Assembly (NCBI RefSeq): GCF_041261225.1
Contig: NZ_JBGCCN010000003.1
Span: 62,001-126,000 of the forward strand
DNA length: 64,000 nt
Source of the DNA: Streptomyces sp. V4I8
GTDB taxonomy: Bacteria; Actinomycetota; Actinomycetes; Streptomycetales; Streptomycetaceae
Direction of reading: 5' to 3'
Position numbers and translations under genes: made by a program. Every line of letters starts with the position of its first letter. Position 1 is the first letter of the stretch. The notes beneath the pieces are model-generated. The model was not told the origin of the DNA and ran no database searches. It saw only the letters and a list, made by a program, of their open reading frames with translations. Below are positions 36,305-46,240 of the stretch, piece after piece.

Positions 36305-37221
36305 CGTGTGACCAACTCCTCGGCGACAGGCTCGACTTGCTTGACCTGGCTGCGCGGGTCAGTGATCAGGAAGCGGGGCACCGGGCGGTGGTTGGCCAGG
36401 CGGCGGGTCCACCACAGCACCGCGGCGAACGCGGCGGCCAGCAGAGCCAGGACCAGCTGACCGAGCAGGGTGCCGTACGGGTCGGTGTAGGGCACGAGGA
36501 ACCCAGCCAGGACCAGGCACAGGCTGATGATCGTCATCGTGCGTACGGCGCTACGGGCCTTGGCCCGGTCTGATTCGATCTTCCGACGCTGGGCGACCTC
36601 CTCGCGGATCGAGGCGGAGACGTCCTCAAGGACCTGGGCCAGGCCCGGCCCCGGATCGACCGCGCACAGCATCAGCCCAGCGCACACCTTGTCCGCGGTG
36701 ACATCGTCGAGCCGGTCGGCGAAGTCCTTCAGCGCGTCCACCGGCAGCCAGCCCGCCTTCAGCTTGTCGGCGAGTTCGCCGACCTCGTCCTCGATCGCCG
36801 CAGGCGGATTCTTCCGGCTGGTGATCAGCGCCTGTTCCAGCGCGAAACCGAGGCGCAGGATCTCCGACAGCCGCTGAGTCCAGTCGGCGAGCGCCTCCAG
36901 CTTGGCGATCCGGCCTTTGACTGACGCGGCCGGGGACAGCAGCCACGGCACTCCCACCACCGCGGCCCCGAGCAGGACCGCGGCCACGAACACACCGCTG
37001 ATCAGCCACACCACAGCCGTCACGACAACCGCGGCCGCGGCGAACACCCGTCGGCGGGCTACGCGTTCCCTGCCGTCCGGCCCGCCCGACCATTGCGCCC
37101 GCCAGCGGGCGAGACGTCCCTGTCCTGCGGGCTCGGTGGTCCCGATCGTGGCCGCCACGGCCGCGACCAGGCCGCCGGCCAGCAGGGCGCCGCACAGCAT
37201 CCACCACAGGGCGGTCGTCAT
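36301..37221 (-). CDS. type II secretion F-family protein (TadB-like)
   Basis: 306 residues from ATG 37219-37221, four or more membrane helices and a T2SSF core (LEDVSASIREEVAQRRKIESDRAKARSA, in runs LEDVSASIREEVAQ and RRKIESDRAKARSA). Overlaps tadA and tadC. Platform partner of TadC. Confidence 0.86.
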   Translation of the reverse strand: MTTALWWMLCGALLAGGLVAAVAATIGTTEPAGQGRLARWRAQWSGGPDGRERVARRRVFAAAAVVVTAVVWLISGVFVAAVLLGAAVVGVPWLLSPAASVKGRIAKLEALADWTQRLSEILRLGFALEQALITSRKNPPAAIEDEVGELADKLKAGWLPVDALKDFADRLDDVTADKVCAGLMLCAVDPGPGLAQVLEDVSASIREEVAQRRKIESDRAKARSAVRTMTIISLCLVLAGFLVPYTDPYGTLLGQLVLALLAAAFAAVLWWTRRLANHRPVPRFLITDPRSQVKQVEPVAEELVTR

Positions 37222-38688
37222 GCCCCCACCCCCTGGAAGGTGGCGGCCTGGTCCAGCACATGGCTGGAGAAGCCGGCCAGCTCCAGGCGGCGCCGGGAGC
37301 GCGGCGACAGCGGCGCCGCCGGTGCCGCCCGCAGGTCCCACTCGTTGGCCGGGCGCAAGACCTCGTTGTAGGCGGGGCGGCCGTTCTCGCCGATGCCGGT
37401 GACCTCCCACACGTGGCTGACCAGACGGCGCGGGGCGGGGCCGGACTCGTCGACCGACATGAAGACGACGAAGTGCAGGCCGTTGGCGATCTGGCGGTAG
37501 GCGAGTTGCTCAGAGAAGTTGCCGCGGGCCAGCAGGTACAGCTCGGCGATGCGGTCGAACACGACGTGCGGCTCGGAGGCGTGCATCGTGCACATGCTGC
37601 CGGGCCGGTCACTGGTGAGGGCCTGCATCATCGCGGTGACTTCCGGGCCGCGGACCTCACCGACCACGACCCGCTTCAGCGACATGCGCTTGGCCCGGTA
37701 CATCAGATCCATCAGGGTGATCTCGCCGACCGCGCGGCCGTCGACGCGTTCGCCGTTGGACTCGCGTGCCTCCATCGGCACCACCTGGGTGTGGTAGCCG
37801 TTCTTGTGGGCCCACAGCTCGAACTCGGTCTCGATGGTGCCGAACCGCTCGTTCTGCGGGATCTGCTTCATCAGCGCGCGCAGGAGAGTCGTTTTTCCTG
37901 AGGACTGTTCGCCCACGACCATGATGTTGCGGCGGGCGCGGACGCACGCGCCCAGCAGGGCCGCGACCGTGGCGTCCATGGTGCCCCGCTTCACCAGGTC
38001 GTCCAGGGAGGCGTCTTGCAGCCGGTGGCGGCGGATCGTGATGAAAGTGCGGTCGCCGGTGATCTCCGGGTGCAGGGCCTGCAACCGGGAGCCGTCCGGC
38101 AGGCGCAGCGCCACATCGGGGCTGGCCGTGGAGAACGTGCGACCGGACTGCCCGCTGTTGCGGATCAGGTCGCGCACCAACTCCTGGAGCTCCTCCTCAG
38201 ATTCGGCGACCGGAGAGACCGCAACCGGCGCGGCGTCGTCGCAACACCTCGTTAGGGCCGTTGATCCAGATGTCTTCGACCCGGTCGTCGTCCAGGTAGC
38301 GCTGCAGCCGACCGGCCCTGAAGAGCATGTCGAAGACCAGCGCGGCCAGTTCCTGCTCGTCGGCCGGAGTGACCGAGCGGGAGACGCGGGCAGCGTCGCC
38401 CCACACGGCGACCTGCTCATTGATCAGGGCGCGGGCCCGCTGTTCGCGGGCCGGTCCGACCAAGCTGGAGTTGGTCTTGGCCTCGGCGAGCAGCTGGTTG
38501 TTCACCCGCCGCTTGATCTCTCCGGCCGCCCGCGCGTCGATGTGCACACGGGGCACGGCGCGGTCGTTGACCATCGCCGGGGCAGCTGCCTGCCCCGGGG
38601 CGCGGCGCGGATCGTACGGCGGTGCCGGCGCGGGCACGGCCGTGGGCGGCTGGGGGACGGGCGCGGGGTAGACGTTCTCAGCGCGCAC
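37218..38688 (-). pseudogene. tadA: TadA/CpaF secretion ATPase, frameshifted
   Basis: The N-terminal part (GTG 38686-38688, frame to 38197) ends in VEDIWINGPNEVL. The C-terminal part (to 37218) starts near VAVSPVAESEEEL and has Walker A GEQSSGKTT, Walker B VVVGEVRGPE and the His box TMHASEP. Both match one CpaF chain, but the frames differ around 38240-38250 (GTGTTGCGACGACGC). If real, the ATPase is split and the pilus non-functional. If a sequencing indel, the locus is intact. Overlaps tadZ and tadB. Confidence 0.82.
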
Positions 38689-39538
38689 CGGGCCCTCCCC
38701 TCATCAGGCGCTGGTGCAGCGGGGACGCCAGCCGAGCCTTGCGCGAGGCCACGCGCTGCCGGATGGGCGTCGTCGCACCTTGCGCGGCGGTCATGAGCTT
38801 GCCATTCATGAAGCCGCGGCCCTCCGAAGCGCCGTCCGACAGCACGGCGGCCTCCTCGGGCCGGTACGGAAGGGTCGCCACGACGGGGGTCCCAATGCCG
38901 AGACCTTCGAGTTCGGTCTCGATCTCGCGCGGTCCATAGGGGCCCTCCTTGATGAGGATGATGCCCAGCGAGCCGGATCCCCGGCCGCTTTCCCCGTCCA
39001 GGAGCGCTCGCAGCTGTCTGATGCGGGAGCGAGCAGCGTGCACACTGCGCACCGTGCCGCGCATCACCATCAGCACTGCGTCCGCGCGCAGCGCCAACAC
39101 TCCTGACGGGCCGAACGCGCCACTGCGGCCGAGGTCGACCAGGACGTCGTGGCCGGCGGCGTTGTCGATCCCGGTGAACAGGTCGGCGAGCTGGCCCCAC
39201 ACCGGGCCCAGGCTCGCCGCCTGAGACATCGCGGTCAGCCCGGGCAGAAGCAGCCGATTACGTTCCGAGCGGCGTTCGTCGTTCTCCAGGGCGATCAGCT
39301 GGAGCCAGAACGCGTCGACCAGTTCCTGCGTGCGGGACGATTCCGTCAGGTTCCGAAGGCCCCGATCGGCCGGGACCCTGCCCTCCAGCGCGCCGGACAG
39401 CACCGCGCCACCGTCGGGGTCGCACTCCGCCAGCACCATGCGCCGACCGGGATCGAGCGGCCAGGCACGCAGCAGGGCCAGCGCCGTACTCGTAACGCCC
39501 GGCGCGCCCGGCAACCCGACCAGAGCGATCACAGCCAT
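38678..39538 (-). CDS. TadZ/CpaE-like ParA-superfamily protein
   Basis: 286 residues. The P-loop position reads GLPGAPGVTSTALALLRAWP, which lacks the usual Lys-Thr of MinD/ParA, as in degenerate TadZ proteins. A switch-like VLVDLGRSG and a TLPYRPE segment follow. Starts as ATGA with the SAF gene. In Tad systems TadZ localises the apparatus. Confidence 0.78.
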   Translation of the reverse strand: MAVIALVGLPGAPGVTSTALALLRAWPLDPGRRMVLAECDPDGGAVLSGALEGRVPADRGLRNLTESSRTQELVDAFWLQLIALENDERRSERNRLLLPGLTAMSQAASLGPVWGQLADLFTGIDNAAGHDVLVDLGRSGAFGPSGVLALRADAVLMVMRGTVRSVHAARSRIRQLRALLDGESGRGSGSLGIILIKEGPYGPREIETELEGLGIGTPVVATLPYRPEEAAVLSDGASEGRGFMNGKLMTAAQGATTPIRQRVASRKARLASPLHQRLMRGGPGAR

Positions 39539-40191
39539 CAGGAGCCTCCGGGGGCATCCACAACAAGCGCCACGTCGCCGGTGGCTGCCTGTGCCGCGAG
39601 CTCAGGGCCGTACTGGGCAGGGACAGCGACGTCGACCACCTGTTCGCTGGTGTTCTGCTGCTTCTCCCCCACCCGCACGACCCTCGCCTCGATTGACTTC
39701 GGAGTGGAGTCCTCGCCGTTCTTGCCGCCCTCGCCGGTGGTTGCCTGCGATCCGTCCGAGGGCGTGGAGACGACCAGGACCTTGTCACCGGGCGAGAGCC
39801 GAGTCGCCGGCATCTGTGTCTGCTTCAGCCCGATGCCCACCAGCCGCTCCCCCGGCTCGACCAGCGTGCGGGTCGTGACCTGCCCCTTGGAGAGCAGGGC
39901 ACCGGGTACCAGGGCCACCGCAGCGCGCTTGCCGACCACTTGATCACGCTGCGAGGCGGGGATCGGCTTGAGTGCCGGATCCAGCGACACCGAGGCCTCA
40001 AGTAGATCGGAGTCCTCGATCACGTCTCCGGCCTGGACTTCGTGGGCAACGGCCAGGACTGGCGAGCGCTCGCCGGTCGCCTGGAAGGCGAGCAAGCCGC
40101 CTCCGCCGCCCGCTGCGATCAGGGCGACGGCCAGGGCGTACATGCCTGGACGTCGTCGGCGCGCCCGGAACCCCACCGCTGCGCTCGGCAC
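39538..40191 (-). CDS. SAF-domain pilus assembly protein (CpaB/RcpC-like)
   Basis: Residues from GTG 40189-40191: basic start (FRARRRRPGMYALAVALI), one helix, an SAF domain (VAHEVQAGDVIEDSDLLEAS ... GKRAAVALVPGALLSKGQV) and a C-terminal part like RcpC. The frame is open far upstream, and the true start is uncertain because an upstream gene has been joined in frame (see the next feature). Confidence 0.7.
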   Translation of the reverse strand: MPSAAVGFRARRRRPGMYALAVALIAAGGGGGLLAFQATGERSPVLAVAHEVQAGDVIEDSDLLEASVSLDPALKPIPASQRDQVVGKRAAVALVPGALLSKGQVTTRTLVEPGERLVGIGLKQTQMPATRLSPGDKVLVVSTPSDGSQATTGEGGKNGEDSTPKSIEARVVRVGEKQQNTSEQVVDVAVPAQYGPELAAQAATGDVALVVDAPGGS

Positions 40192-42529
40192 CTGGTTGTG
40201 CGTCGGTTGCGGGGGTGCTTGGCCTGTGCCGTCCTGGCAGATCTCCCGGGCATGCCGGCGCAGTTCGGGCCTGCCGCCATCGCGTGTGTAGCGGCGCGGC
40301 TTCGGCGGCACCGTGAAGCCGTGGTCCTCGAGCATGTCCTGGCCGTGGCGCGCCTGCTCGTCGGTGTACATATCGGGGGTCTTCGTCGTGTCCCGGGCCA
40401 GCACCAGTGCGTGCTGGGGCGTGCCCGGTGTGCGCAACTGGGCTGCGATCAGGCCGAGTTGCCGTGCCTGCCACTGGTCCGGGGCGGCCAGGCTGAACCA
40501 GTTGGCGTACTCCTGCGGCAGGTAGGTCGCGGAGTTGGTGCCGGAGACAATCGGCAGGCCGGCCTCCATGAGGATGCGGGTGGTCTCCCGACTCGACTTC
40601 AAGTCACGGCCGGCGCCTACGACCCCGACCACGGTCGGGTCGTTGGCGGCGTACGAGGCGATGGCCTTCGCCATTCCGACTTGCCGGCCCAGGTCCAGGC
40701 CGCCGTTGGCGACCAGGACGCGGAGCCTGACGCTGGAGCCCTCGTTGATGACGGCCTGTGCCAGGTACACGCCCGCGAGTTCCTGGGCGCCCTTCACGAG
40801 CGAGGAACCGTCGGGGTCGTGGCTGAGCGGGCCGGCGTACACCACGGTGACGTGGTTGTCGGCGTGGTGGGCGAGGACGTCCGCGTTCTGCTGTGCGATG
40901 AGGTCTTCCAACTGCTTCACGGTCCATGGCGTCTCGCCTCGGCCGACCAGCGCCTTGGGATCGTCGCCCCGGTCGGCCTTCGGTAGCCAGTCGGCGAAGC
41001 GGACGTCACCCGTCGCGACGCCGATGCATTCCGTGCTGGCTGGCCCCGCCTGGCGCCGGGTGTCCCGGTTGGCGGTCAGTACGGCTGCCAAGCAGTACCG
41101 CTTGTGCAGTGCGTCGGCCCGCATGACGGTTCCGGTGATCATGACGGCGAGAACCAGGACCACTGTGTGCAGGGACCACACCAGGCGGGCGACTGTCGGC
41201 CGGGGGGACGCTCGCAGGTGCCGGTGCCGGTCCTCGACGGGCCCGAGTTGGTCGGGCGGGAGCGGGATCTTCATCACCCAGGGCAGCACCGGCCGTTCGC
41301 GGCTAGGCGACTGCCCGGCGCGCAGGTTGCGGGCCCACTCTCGGTACCAGGTACGCAGTTGGTCGCTGAACCTGCGCTGCGAGGACTCCGGTTCGGGTGT
41401 CGTACGGACCACGCTGCGCTCGAGGCGCGTCACGTCCTGGGTGCGCACGGCAGCGACGACGACCAGGGGGTCGAGCTCGCTGCGCCGGCAGCGTACGTCG
41501 CTGACCGCTCGGATCAGCTCGATGCCGCCGTTGTAGACGTCCGCGTGCGGCAGGAACAGCATGGGCGGGCGGGGCCTTTTGAAGCCACGCAGGTCCCAGC
41601 TCCAGCGGCGGTGGTTGTCGCGCAGATCCTCCCGCAGGGCCAGCACGCACAGCTGGAGATGGAAGTCATCGCCCGCCTTGAGCGCCTCGGCCACGTCGTA
41701 GGCCCGAGCCGCGATCGCCTTCCAGGACCGCACCGGGCGCAGCAGCGAAACCTCGGTCGGGTCCTCCTGGTCCGCGGCCCGCAGGAAGGTCGTGGTCAGG
41801 AACCAGCGGCTCTCCCGGCGCAGCCACAGGAAAATCGGTGCCCGCCCCGGCAGGACGGAGCTGAAGACCGTCAGCAGGACGAGTAAGGCAAGGCCCGCAC
41901 CCACCGCCATGTACCAGTCAGTGCGGGCGAGGGAGCGCGGCGAGCCCGGCCACGATGCTCGCCGGCAAGATGTGCGCCATGTCGGACAACTGCAGGCCCG
42001 GGCTCCAGCGCCCGCGGCCCTTCGGGCGCCAGCGTTGGCGGGCCAGCTGGTCGAGCAGCTGCTGCCGCTGGTCCTGTCCGGTCTCAGGGCTGCCTTGGGC
42101 GGGTGCGGGCCAGCTGTCGCCGAGTTCCGCGACCGCGTCGTCGATGGCGTGTACCAGCCGCAGCCGCGGGAACGCGTACCGCCGGTAGACCGCCTTCGGG
42201 CCACCCCACTTCTTTGGGTCGCTCAGCGCGCGCACCATGCCCGCGGCCCGGCGGACTTCCGTGCCGCCGTCGTAGGCATCCTGCGCCACCGCGCATCGCG
42301 TGCCGTGCGCTTCCTGACCCGCGTACAGCTGCCGGACCAGTCCGGCCACCGCGCCGTCGTCAGCGCTGTCCTGTGCGTGCAGGACGAATGCCGGCATTGG
42401 CGGATCGGCGCTAGTGCGGAAGTCCTGGATGAGGATCTCCAGCTGATCCTGAAGGTGGACCCCGGCGCCGGTCACCGGCAGGCCACGATGGCCTCCAGAG
42501 CAGTCCGGCACACGGCCAGCATTCACCAC
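40192..42529 (-). pseudogene. receptor-like (type 1 periplasmic-binding fold) protein, frameshifted and truncated
   Basis: A large protein typical of streptomycete Tad loci: N-terminal soluble part (CSGGHRGLPVTGAG ... FVLHAQDSADDG), a membrane helix (WYMAVGAGLALLVLLTVF), a second helix (TVVLVLAVMITGTVM) and a type 1 ligand-binding domain (VTVVYAGPLSHDPDGSSL ... GVVGAGRDLKSSRETTRIL). The first part is in another frame, with a shift near 41930. The ligand-binding domain stops at REICQDG (about 40235) and runs straight into the SAF gene frame, so its last third is missing. The start GTG 42527-42529 follows GGGGGG. Confidence 0.68.
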
Positions 42530-42670
42530 GGGCAACCCCCCGTTCACGTCGAGTGATCGGAGAGTAGCGGCTTGGGATGGGCTGGGTGGGTGAATCGGCG
42601 ATCCAGTGATCTTTGACTTGCATCCAGAGGATTGACGGCACCGCCCGATTGCCGGGCCAGACCCCGCCGC

Positions 42671-42883
42671 ATGCTGCACCCAAGCGGCCTCCCCGATGAA
42701 CTCGTTACGTTGCAGCAGGCGGCCGACGGCGCTCATCTCCAGCTACAGCACCTCGATGACCACGAAGCACGCAACCGGCAACGCCGAGTCTGGCGCGAAG
42801 CCGCAGAGGATGGACAAACGGCCGTGACCCAGTACGCAACGTCGCAGGGTCTCAACCGCTGCGAGGTGGAAAGGCAACTGTGA
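42671..42883 (+). CDS. small conserved hypothetical protein
   Basis: 70 residues from ATG 42671: LPDELVTLQQAADGAHLQL, then RVWREAAEDGQTAVTQYATSQGLNRCEVERQL (split as RVWREAAEDGQTAV and TQYATSQGLNRCEVERQL). It resembles short helical proteins common in streptomycetes (LIALQQAAD ... AYAKTEGLNRYEVE). Function unknown. The surrounding 42530-42990 holds no other gene. Confidence 0.55.
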   Translation: MLHPSGLPDELVTLQQAADGAHLQLQHLDDHEARNRQRRVWREAAEDGQTAVTQYATSQGLNRCEVERQL

Positions 42884-42992
42884 CAGGGCGTCCGCCATCC
42901 CGAGATGAAGCCAGGTACGCCGTTGTAGCGTCCCCGGTGCCGCCCGTCCCTCGCGACCGCCTGGCCCTGGGCGGGTGAAGACCAACGCTCAG

Positions 42993-43408
42993 TTAGGGCC
43001 ATCCGACGCGGTTGAAGGGCGTGGGACGGGCCATCGGCTCCCTGCGGTAGAGGGCGAGGATGGAGCCGCCGAGCTTGATGAGCCAGTTCGGGGACTTCTG
43101 GCGCACGCCCTCACGCTGGGTCTCCCATTCGACCGTGACCTCTCCATACAGTTCGACGGTCAGTGCGTTGATCTTCCTCTCCAGTCCCTCGAGGTAGGCA
43201 CCCAGCCGAACGATGGACTTGTTGCTCGTCCGCCAGTAGACGACGGCGAGTACGAAAAACGCGCCGATGGCCCCGATGAAGATGCCCGAGAGACCCTGCT
43301 TCTCGTCCTTAAGCAGGATCGTGCCCACGGCCGACGCCAGGACGGCCATCGCGCCTATGAAGCTGATGAGTTGACTGCGAGCGACGATGCGCTGGTCTAT
43401 TTCGCGAC
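42993..43408 (-). pseudogene. small membrane protein, 5' end cut by ISKra4
   Basis: Frame open from the IS border at 43409 down to 42993: REIDQRIVARSQLISF, helix MAVLASAVGTILL, helix FIGAIGAFFVLAVVYW, then a coiled soluble part (GLERKINALTVELYG). No start codon lies between the border and the internal Met at 43347-43349. The N-terminus was probably removed by the IS insertion. Not recognised. Confidence 0.5.
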
Positions 43409-43510
43409 GGGTCCGGCTCGTTTCGAGTGACTGGCTGAGCTGGCGTTTTGTGTGGGTGGGCTGGTGGTGAGTGCTGGTCGCTTCTACCTTCTGGGTGAGG
43501 GGGTGGGGTG

Positions 43511-44035
43511 ATGGTGTCCCTGCTGGAGGAGCTGGAACGGCGTGAGTCGGCTATCGGGGAACGGGTGGGCGAACTGCGGGTGCAGGTAGCGGAGCTGAGC
43601 GAGCAACTGGAGGCGTTCGAGGAGATGCTCGCGCAGGTGGAGGTCGCCCGGGCGGTGGTGCGGGAGGTCCTCGACGACGTGGCGGCCGAGGAGCCGGTGC
43701 CGCGGCCTGCGGCGGGGCCGCAGCGGGCGGGAGGGGAGTCGCCGATCGGGGTGGTGACGGTGCCCGAGCGGGAGGCGGGGATGGACGCATCGCTGCTGCC
43801 GTCTGGGTACCGGGACATCATGGAGGTGCTCATCGCGGCGGGGCGGCCGATGCGGTCGAAGGCGGTCTCGGTGGCGATCGGCCGGGGCGAGGGCCCCTCG
43901 AAGGTGGAATCGGTGCGGGTGAAACTGAAGCGGCTCGCGCGCCGGGGCTGGCTGAGCGAGGACAGTCCGGGCCTGTTCGCGCTGCTCGAACACGCCGAGG
44001 ACAGTGGGCCGTTGGGCCAGGGTTCTGGCGGCTGA
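43511..44035 (+). CDS. ISKra4-associated coiled-coil / winged-helix protein
   Basis: 174-residue protein: long coiled coil (ELERRESAIGERVGELRVQVAEL ..., in runs ELERRESAIGERVG and ELRVQVAEL) and a C-terminal winged helix (GRPMRSKAVSVAIGRGEGPSKVESVRVKLKRLARRGWL, in runs GRPMRSKAVSVAIG and VESVRVKLKRLARRGWL). It precedes the transposase, with a TTCTTCTTCCTACG/CGTAGGAAGAAGAA inverted repeat between them. Such proteins accompany this IS type; role unproven. Confidence 0.7.
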   Translation: MVSLLEELERRESAIGERVGELRVQVAELSEQLEAFEEMLAQVEVARAVVREVLDDVAAEEPVPRPAAGPQRAGGESPIGVVTVPEREAGMDASLLPSGYRDIMEVLIAAGRPMRSKAVSVAIGRGEGPSKVESVRVKLKRLARRGWLSEDSPGLFALLEHAEDSGPLGQGSGG

Positions 44036-44094
44036 GGGTTCTTCTTCCTACGTTCGTAGGTGCCAACCGAAACGCCCGTAGGAAGAAGAACGCC

Positions 44095-45624
44095 GTGGAA
44101 CGGTACGACACGCCGCCGAGTGCTGACGACTTTGAGGCGGCGGCGAATTTATTCAGCATGCTCGTGACGGAGCTGGCATCGCCGACGACTGGCGATCTGG
44201 CCCATCATGAGCTGGAGGATCTCTTGGAAGACAGGGGCCGTGACCTGCTGCGGCAGCTGTTCCAGGATCACCTGGACCTGCGGGAGCGGCGCGAGCAGGA
44301 GGCTGTGGCGAGCTTGCGGCCCCGCGTGATCGGTACGGACGGTCTGCCGCGGCCGCGGCTGGAGAGGGGCCATGGCCGGCTGCTGGCCACGGTGTTCGGC
44401 ACGGTGACCGTCTCCCGCCTCGCCTGGAGGCGCCTGGAGGCGTCGAACGTGCACCCGGCGGATGCGGTGCTGTCACTGCCGCGGGGCCGACACTCGCACG
44501 GTCTGGCCCGCCTCGCCGTCCAGGCGGCCACCCGGATGTCCTACGACGCGGCCCACGAGACGATCATCCGGCGGTGCGGCCGCGTGCTCGGCAAGCGTCG
44601 GCTCGCCGGTCTGCTCGTCGAGGCCGCCGGTGACGTCGACGCCTTCTACAACGCCAGAATCGTTCAACCCTGCGCTCCGGCAACAGTGTTGGTGCTGTCC
44701 GCGGACGGCAAGGGCATCGTGATGAGGCCCGAGGCCCTGCGGGAGGCCACCCGGCAGGCCGCCGAAAAGCGGCAGCACGCCTTTCGCACGCGTCTGGCCG
44801 CCGGGGAGAAGAACGGCAGAAAACGCATGGCCACGCTCGGCGCGGTCTACGACGCCGAACCGGCACCCCGCCGGCCGCACGATGTGATCACGCCGCCCGG
44901 CGGCTTCACGGACGGGCACATCCGCCGGCCCGGCCCCGTTGCCCGGGACAAGTGGCTGTGCGGCTCGGTGGAACACGACGCCGAGCACGTTGTGGCGCAG
45001 GTCTTCGAGCACGCGCAGGCCCGCGACCCCGAACATCGCCGCACCTGGGTGGTCCTGGTCGACGGCGCCCGCCATCAACTCGACCTCGTCCAGGCCGAAG
45101 CCCGTCTCCACCACGTCGAGGCGCACATCGTCATCGACATCATCCACGTCCTGGAGAGGTTGTGGGCGGCGGCCTGGTGCTTCCACCGTCCCGGCGACAA
45201 GAGGGTCGAGGACTGGGTCGCCGTCCACGCCCTGGCCATCTTGAACGGCGACGCCACCGAGACGGCCGACACCCTTCAAGCCCAGGCTGATCAGGCCAAG
45301 TTGACCGGCGGACAGCGGCACGGTGTCGATACCTGCGTCCGCTACCTGCGCGGCAACGCAGATTTCCTGCACTACGAGAAGGCCCTCGCGGCCGGCTGGC
45401 CCATCGCCACCGGGATCATCGAAGGCGCGGCCCGCCATCTCGTCGCCGACCGTCTCGACATCAGCGGAGCCCGCTGGGGTCTCGACGGCGCCGAAGCCGT
45501 CCTGAAACTCCGTGCCGCCGCCGCTAACGGTGATCTTGACGCCTACTGGAAACATCATCTCGCCAAGGAACATCAACGGCTCTACCCAGCCCATGACCAG
45601 GCGAGATACGCCCTTACTGCCTGA
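44095..45624 (+). CDS. ISKra4-family transposase
   Basis: 509 residues. Family-type segments: GHGRLLATVFGTVTVSRLAW, LVLSADGKGIVM with a catalytic Asp, TWVVLVDGARHQL with the second Asp, and GIIEGAARHLVADRLDISGARW near the end with the Glu. Length fits the family. GTG start at 44095 right after the internal repeat. Appears intact. Confidence 0.88.
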   Translation: MERYDTPPSADDFEAAANLFSMLVTELASPTTGDLAHHELEDLLEDRGRDLLRQLFQDHLDLRERREQEAVASLRPRVIGTDGLPRPRLERGHGRLLATVFGTVTVSRLAWRRLEASNVHPADAVLSLPRGRHSHGLARLAVQAATRMSYDAAHETIIRRCGRVLGKRRLAGLLVEAAGDVDAFYNARIVQPCAPATVLVLSADGKGIVMRPEALREATRQAAEKRQHAFRTRLAAGEKNGRKRMATLGAVYDAEPAPRRPHDVITPPGGFTDGHIRRPGPVARDKWLCGSVEHDAEHVVAQVFEHAQARDPEHRRTWVVLVDGARHQLDLVQAEARLHHVEAHIVIDIIHVLERLWAAAWCFHRPGDKRVEDWVAVHALAILNGDATETADTLQAQADQAKLTGGQRHGVDTCVRYLRGNADFLHYEKALAAGWPIATGIIEGAARHLVADRLDISGARWGLDGAEAVLKLRAAAANGDLDAYWKHHLAKEHQRLYPAHDQARYALTA

Positions 45625-45655
45625 CCGCGATCTCACTCAGAACGAGCCGCACCCA

Positions 45656-45943
45656 AACAGCGTCCACCCCGCCGACGCGCAGGCACCGGACGTGGACGGG
45701 GCCCTGGTGGTGGAGGCCGCCAGCCTCATCATCACCTGCCAGTACGGCTCCCCGTCGATGCTCCAGCGCAAGCTGCGGGTCGGCTTCGCTCTCGCCGAAC
45801 GCCTCATGGACGTCCTGGAAGAGCGCGGCATCGTCGGCCCCTCCGACAGGAGCAAGGCCCGCACCGTCCTGGTCACTCCCGAGGCACACGAGGACGTCGT
45901 CCGCGAACTGCGCGTCGCCCTTGCCCTCGCCGCCGACGACTGA
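45656..45943 (+). pseudogene. FtsK gamma-domain fragment of a DNA translocase
   Basis: The frame ending at 45943 encodes VVEAASLIITCQYGSPSMLQRKLRVGFALAERLMDVLEERGIVGPSDRSKARTVLV (in short runs: VVEAASLIITCQYGS, MLQRKLRVGFALAERLMD, LEERGIVGPSDRSKAR). This is the winged-helix gamma domain that ends FtsK/Tra proteins. The motor domain is gone, cut off by the ISKra4 end at 45654. Genes downstream (small membrane protein, DUF6197) often follow FtsK in streptomycete integrative elements. Confidence 0.82.
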
Positions 45944-46020
45944 GCAACCCCTCCCCTCCGTGGCCTCCGGCACCAGCCGGGGGCCACACCCATACGCACC
46001 CGCCTACCGGCAGCCAAACC

Positions 46021-46227
46021 ATGGAAGGAAAAGCCCTCGTGATCGTCACCGTCTCCGCCGCCGTGCTCCTGGCCGTGGTCGTCGTCCTGCTGCTGCGCTC
46101 CGGCGCCGTACGCCTCGGGGCGGCCATCGCCTGCGCCGCCTTTGGGTTCTGCCTGGCCTCCACCAACCTTGCCCCCGCCATCACCGGGCTGCTCAGCGGC
46201 CTGGCAGGCCTGGTCTCGCTGCACTGA
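46021..46227 (+). CDS. small membrane protein of an integrative element
   Basis: 68 residues, mostly hydrophobic: VIVTVSAAVLLAVVVVLLLRSG and AAIACAAFGFCLAST, then LAPAITGLLSGLAGL. ATG 46021 follows GGCAGCC...; spacing is loose. Small two-helix proteins like this sit behind tra/FtsK genes in actinomycete integrative elements, where they are thought to assist transfer; role not proven. Confidence 0.6.
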   Translation: MEGKALVIVTVSAAVLLAVVVVLLLRSGAVRLGAAIACAAFGFCLASTNLAPAITGLLSGLAGLVSLH

Positions 46228-46240
46228 CGGGAGCACACTC

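Larger units (their letters stand above)
43409..45654 (+). mobile_element. ISKra4-family element
   Basis: Ends are imperfect inverted repeats: GGGTCCGGCTCGTTTCGAGTGA at 43409-43430 (in parts GGGTCCGGCTCG and TTTCGAGTGA) and TCACTCAGAACGAGCCGC...ACCC at 45633-45654. It has an accessory gene and a transposase gene. Each flank is a gene lacking its 5' end, so insertion was accompanied or followed by deletion. Confidence 0.78.
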
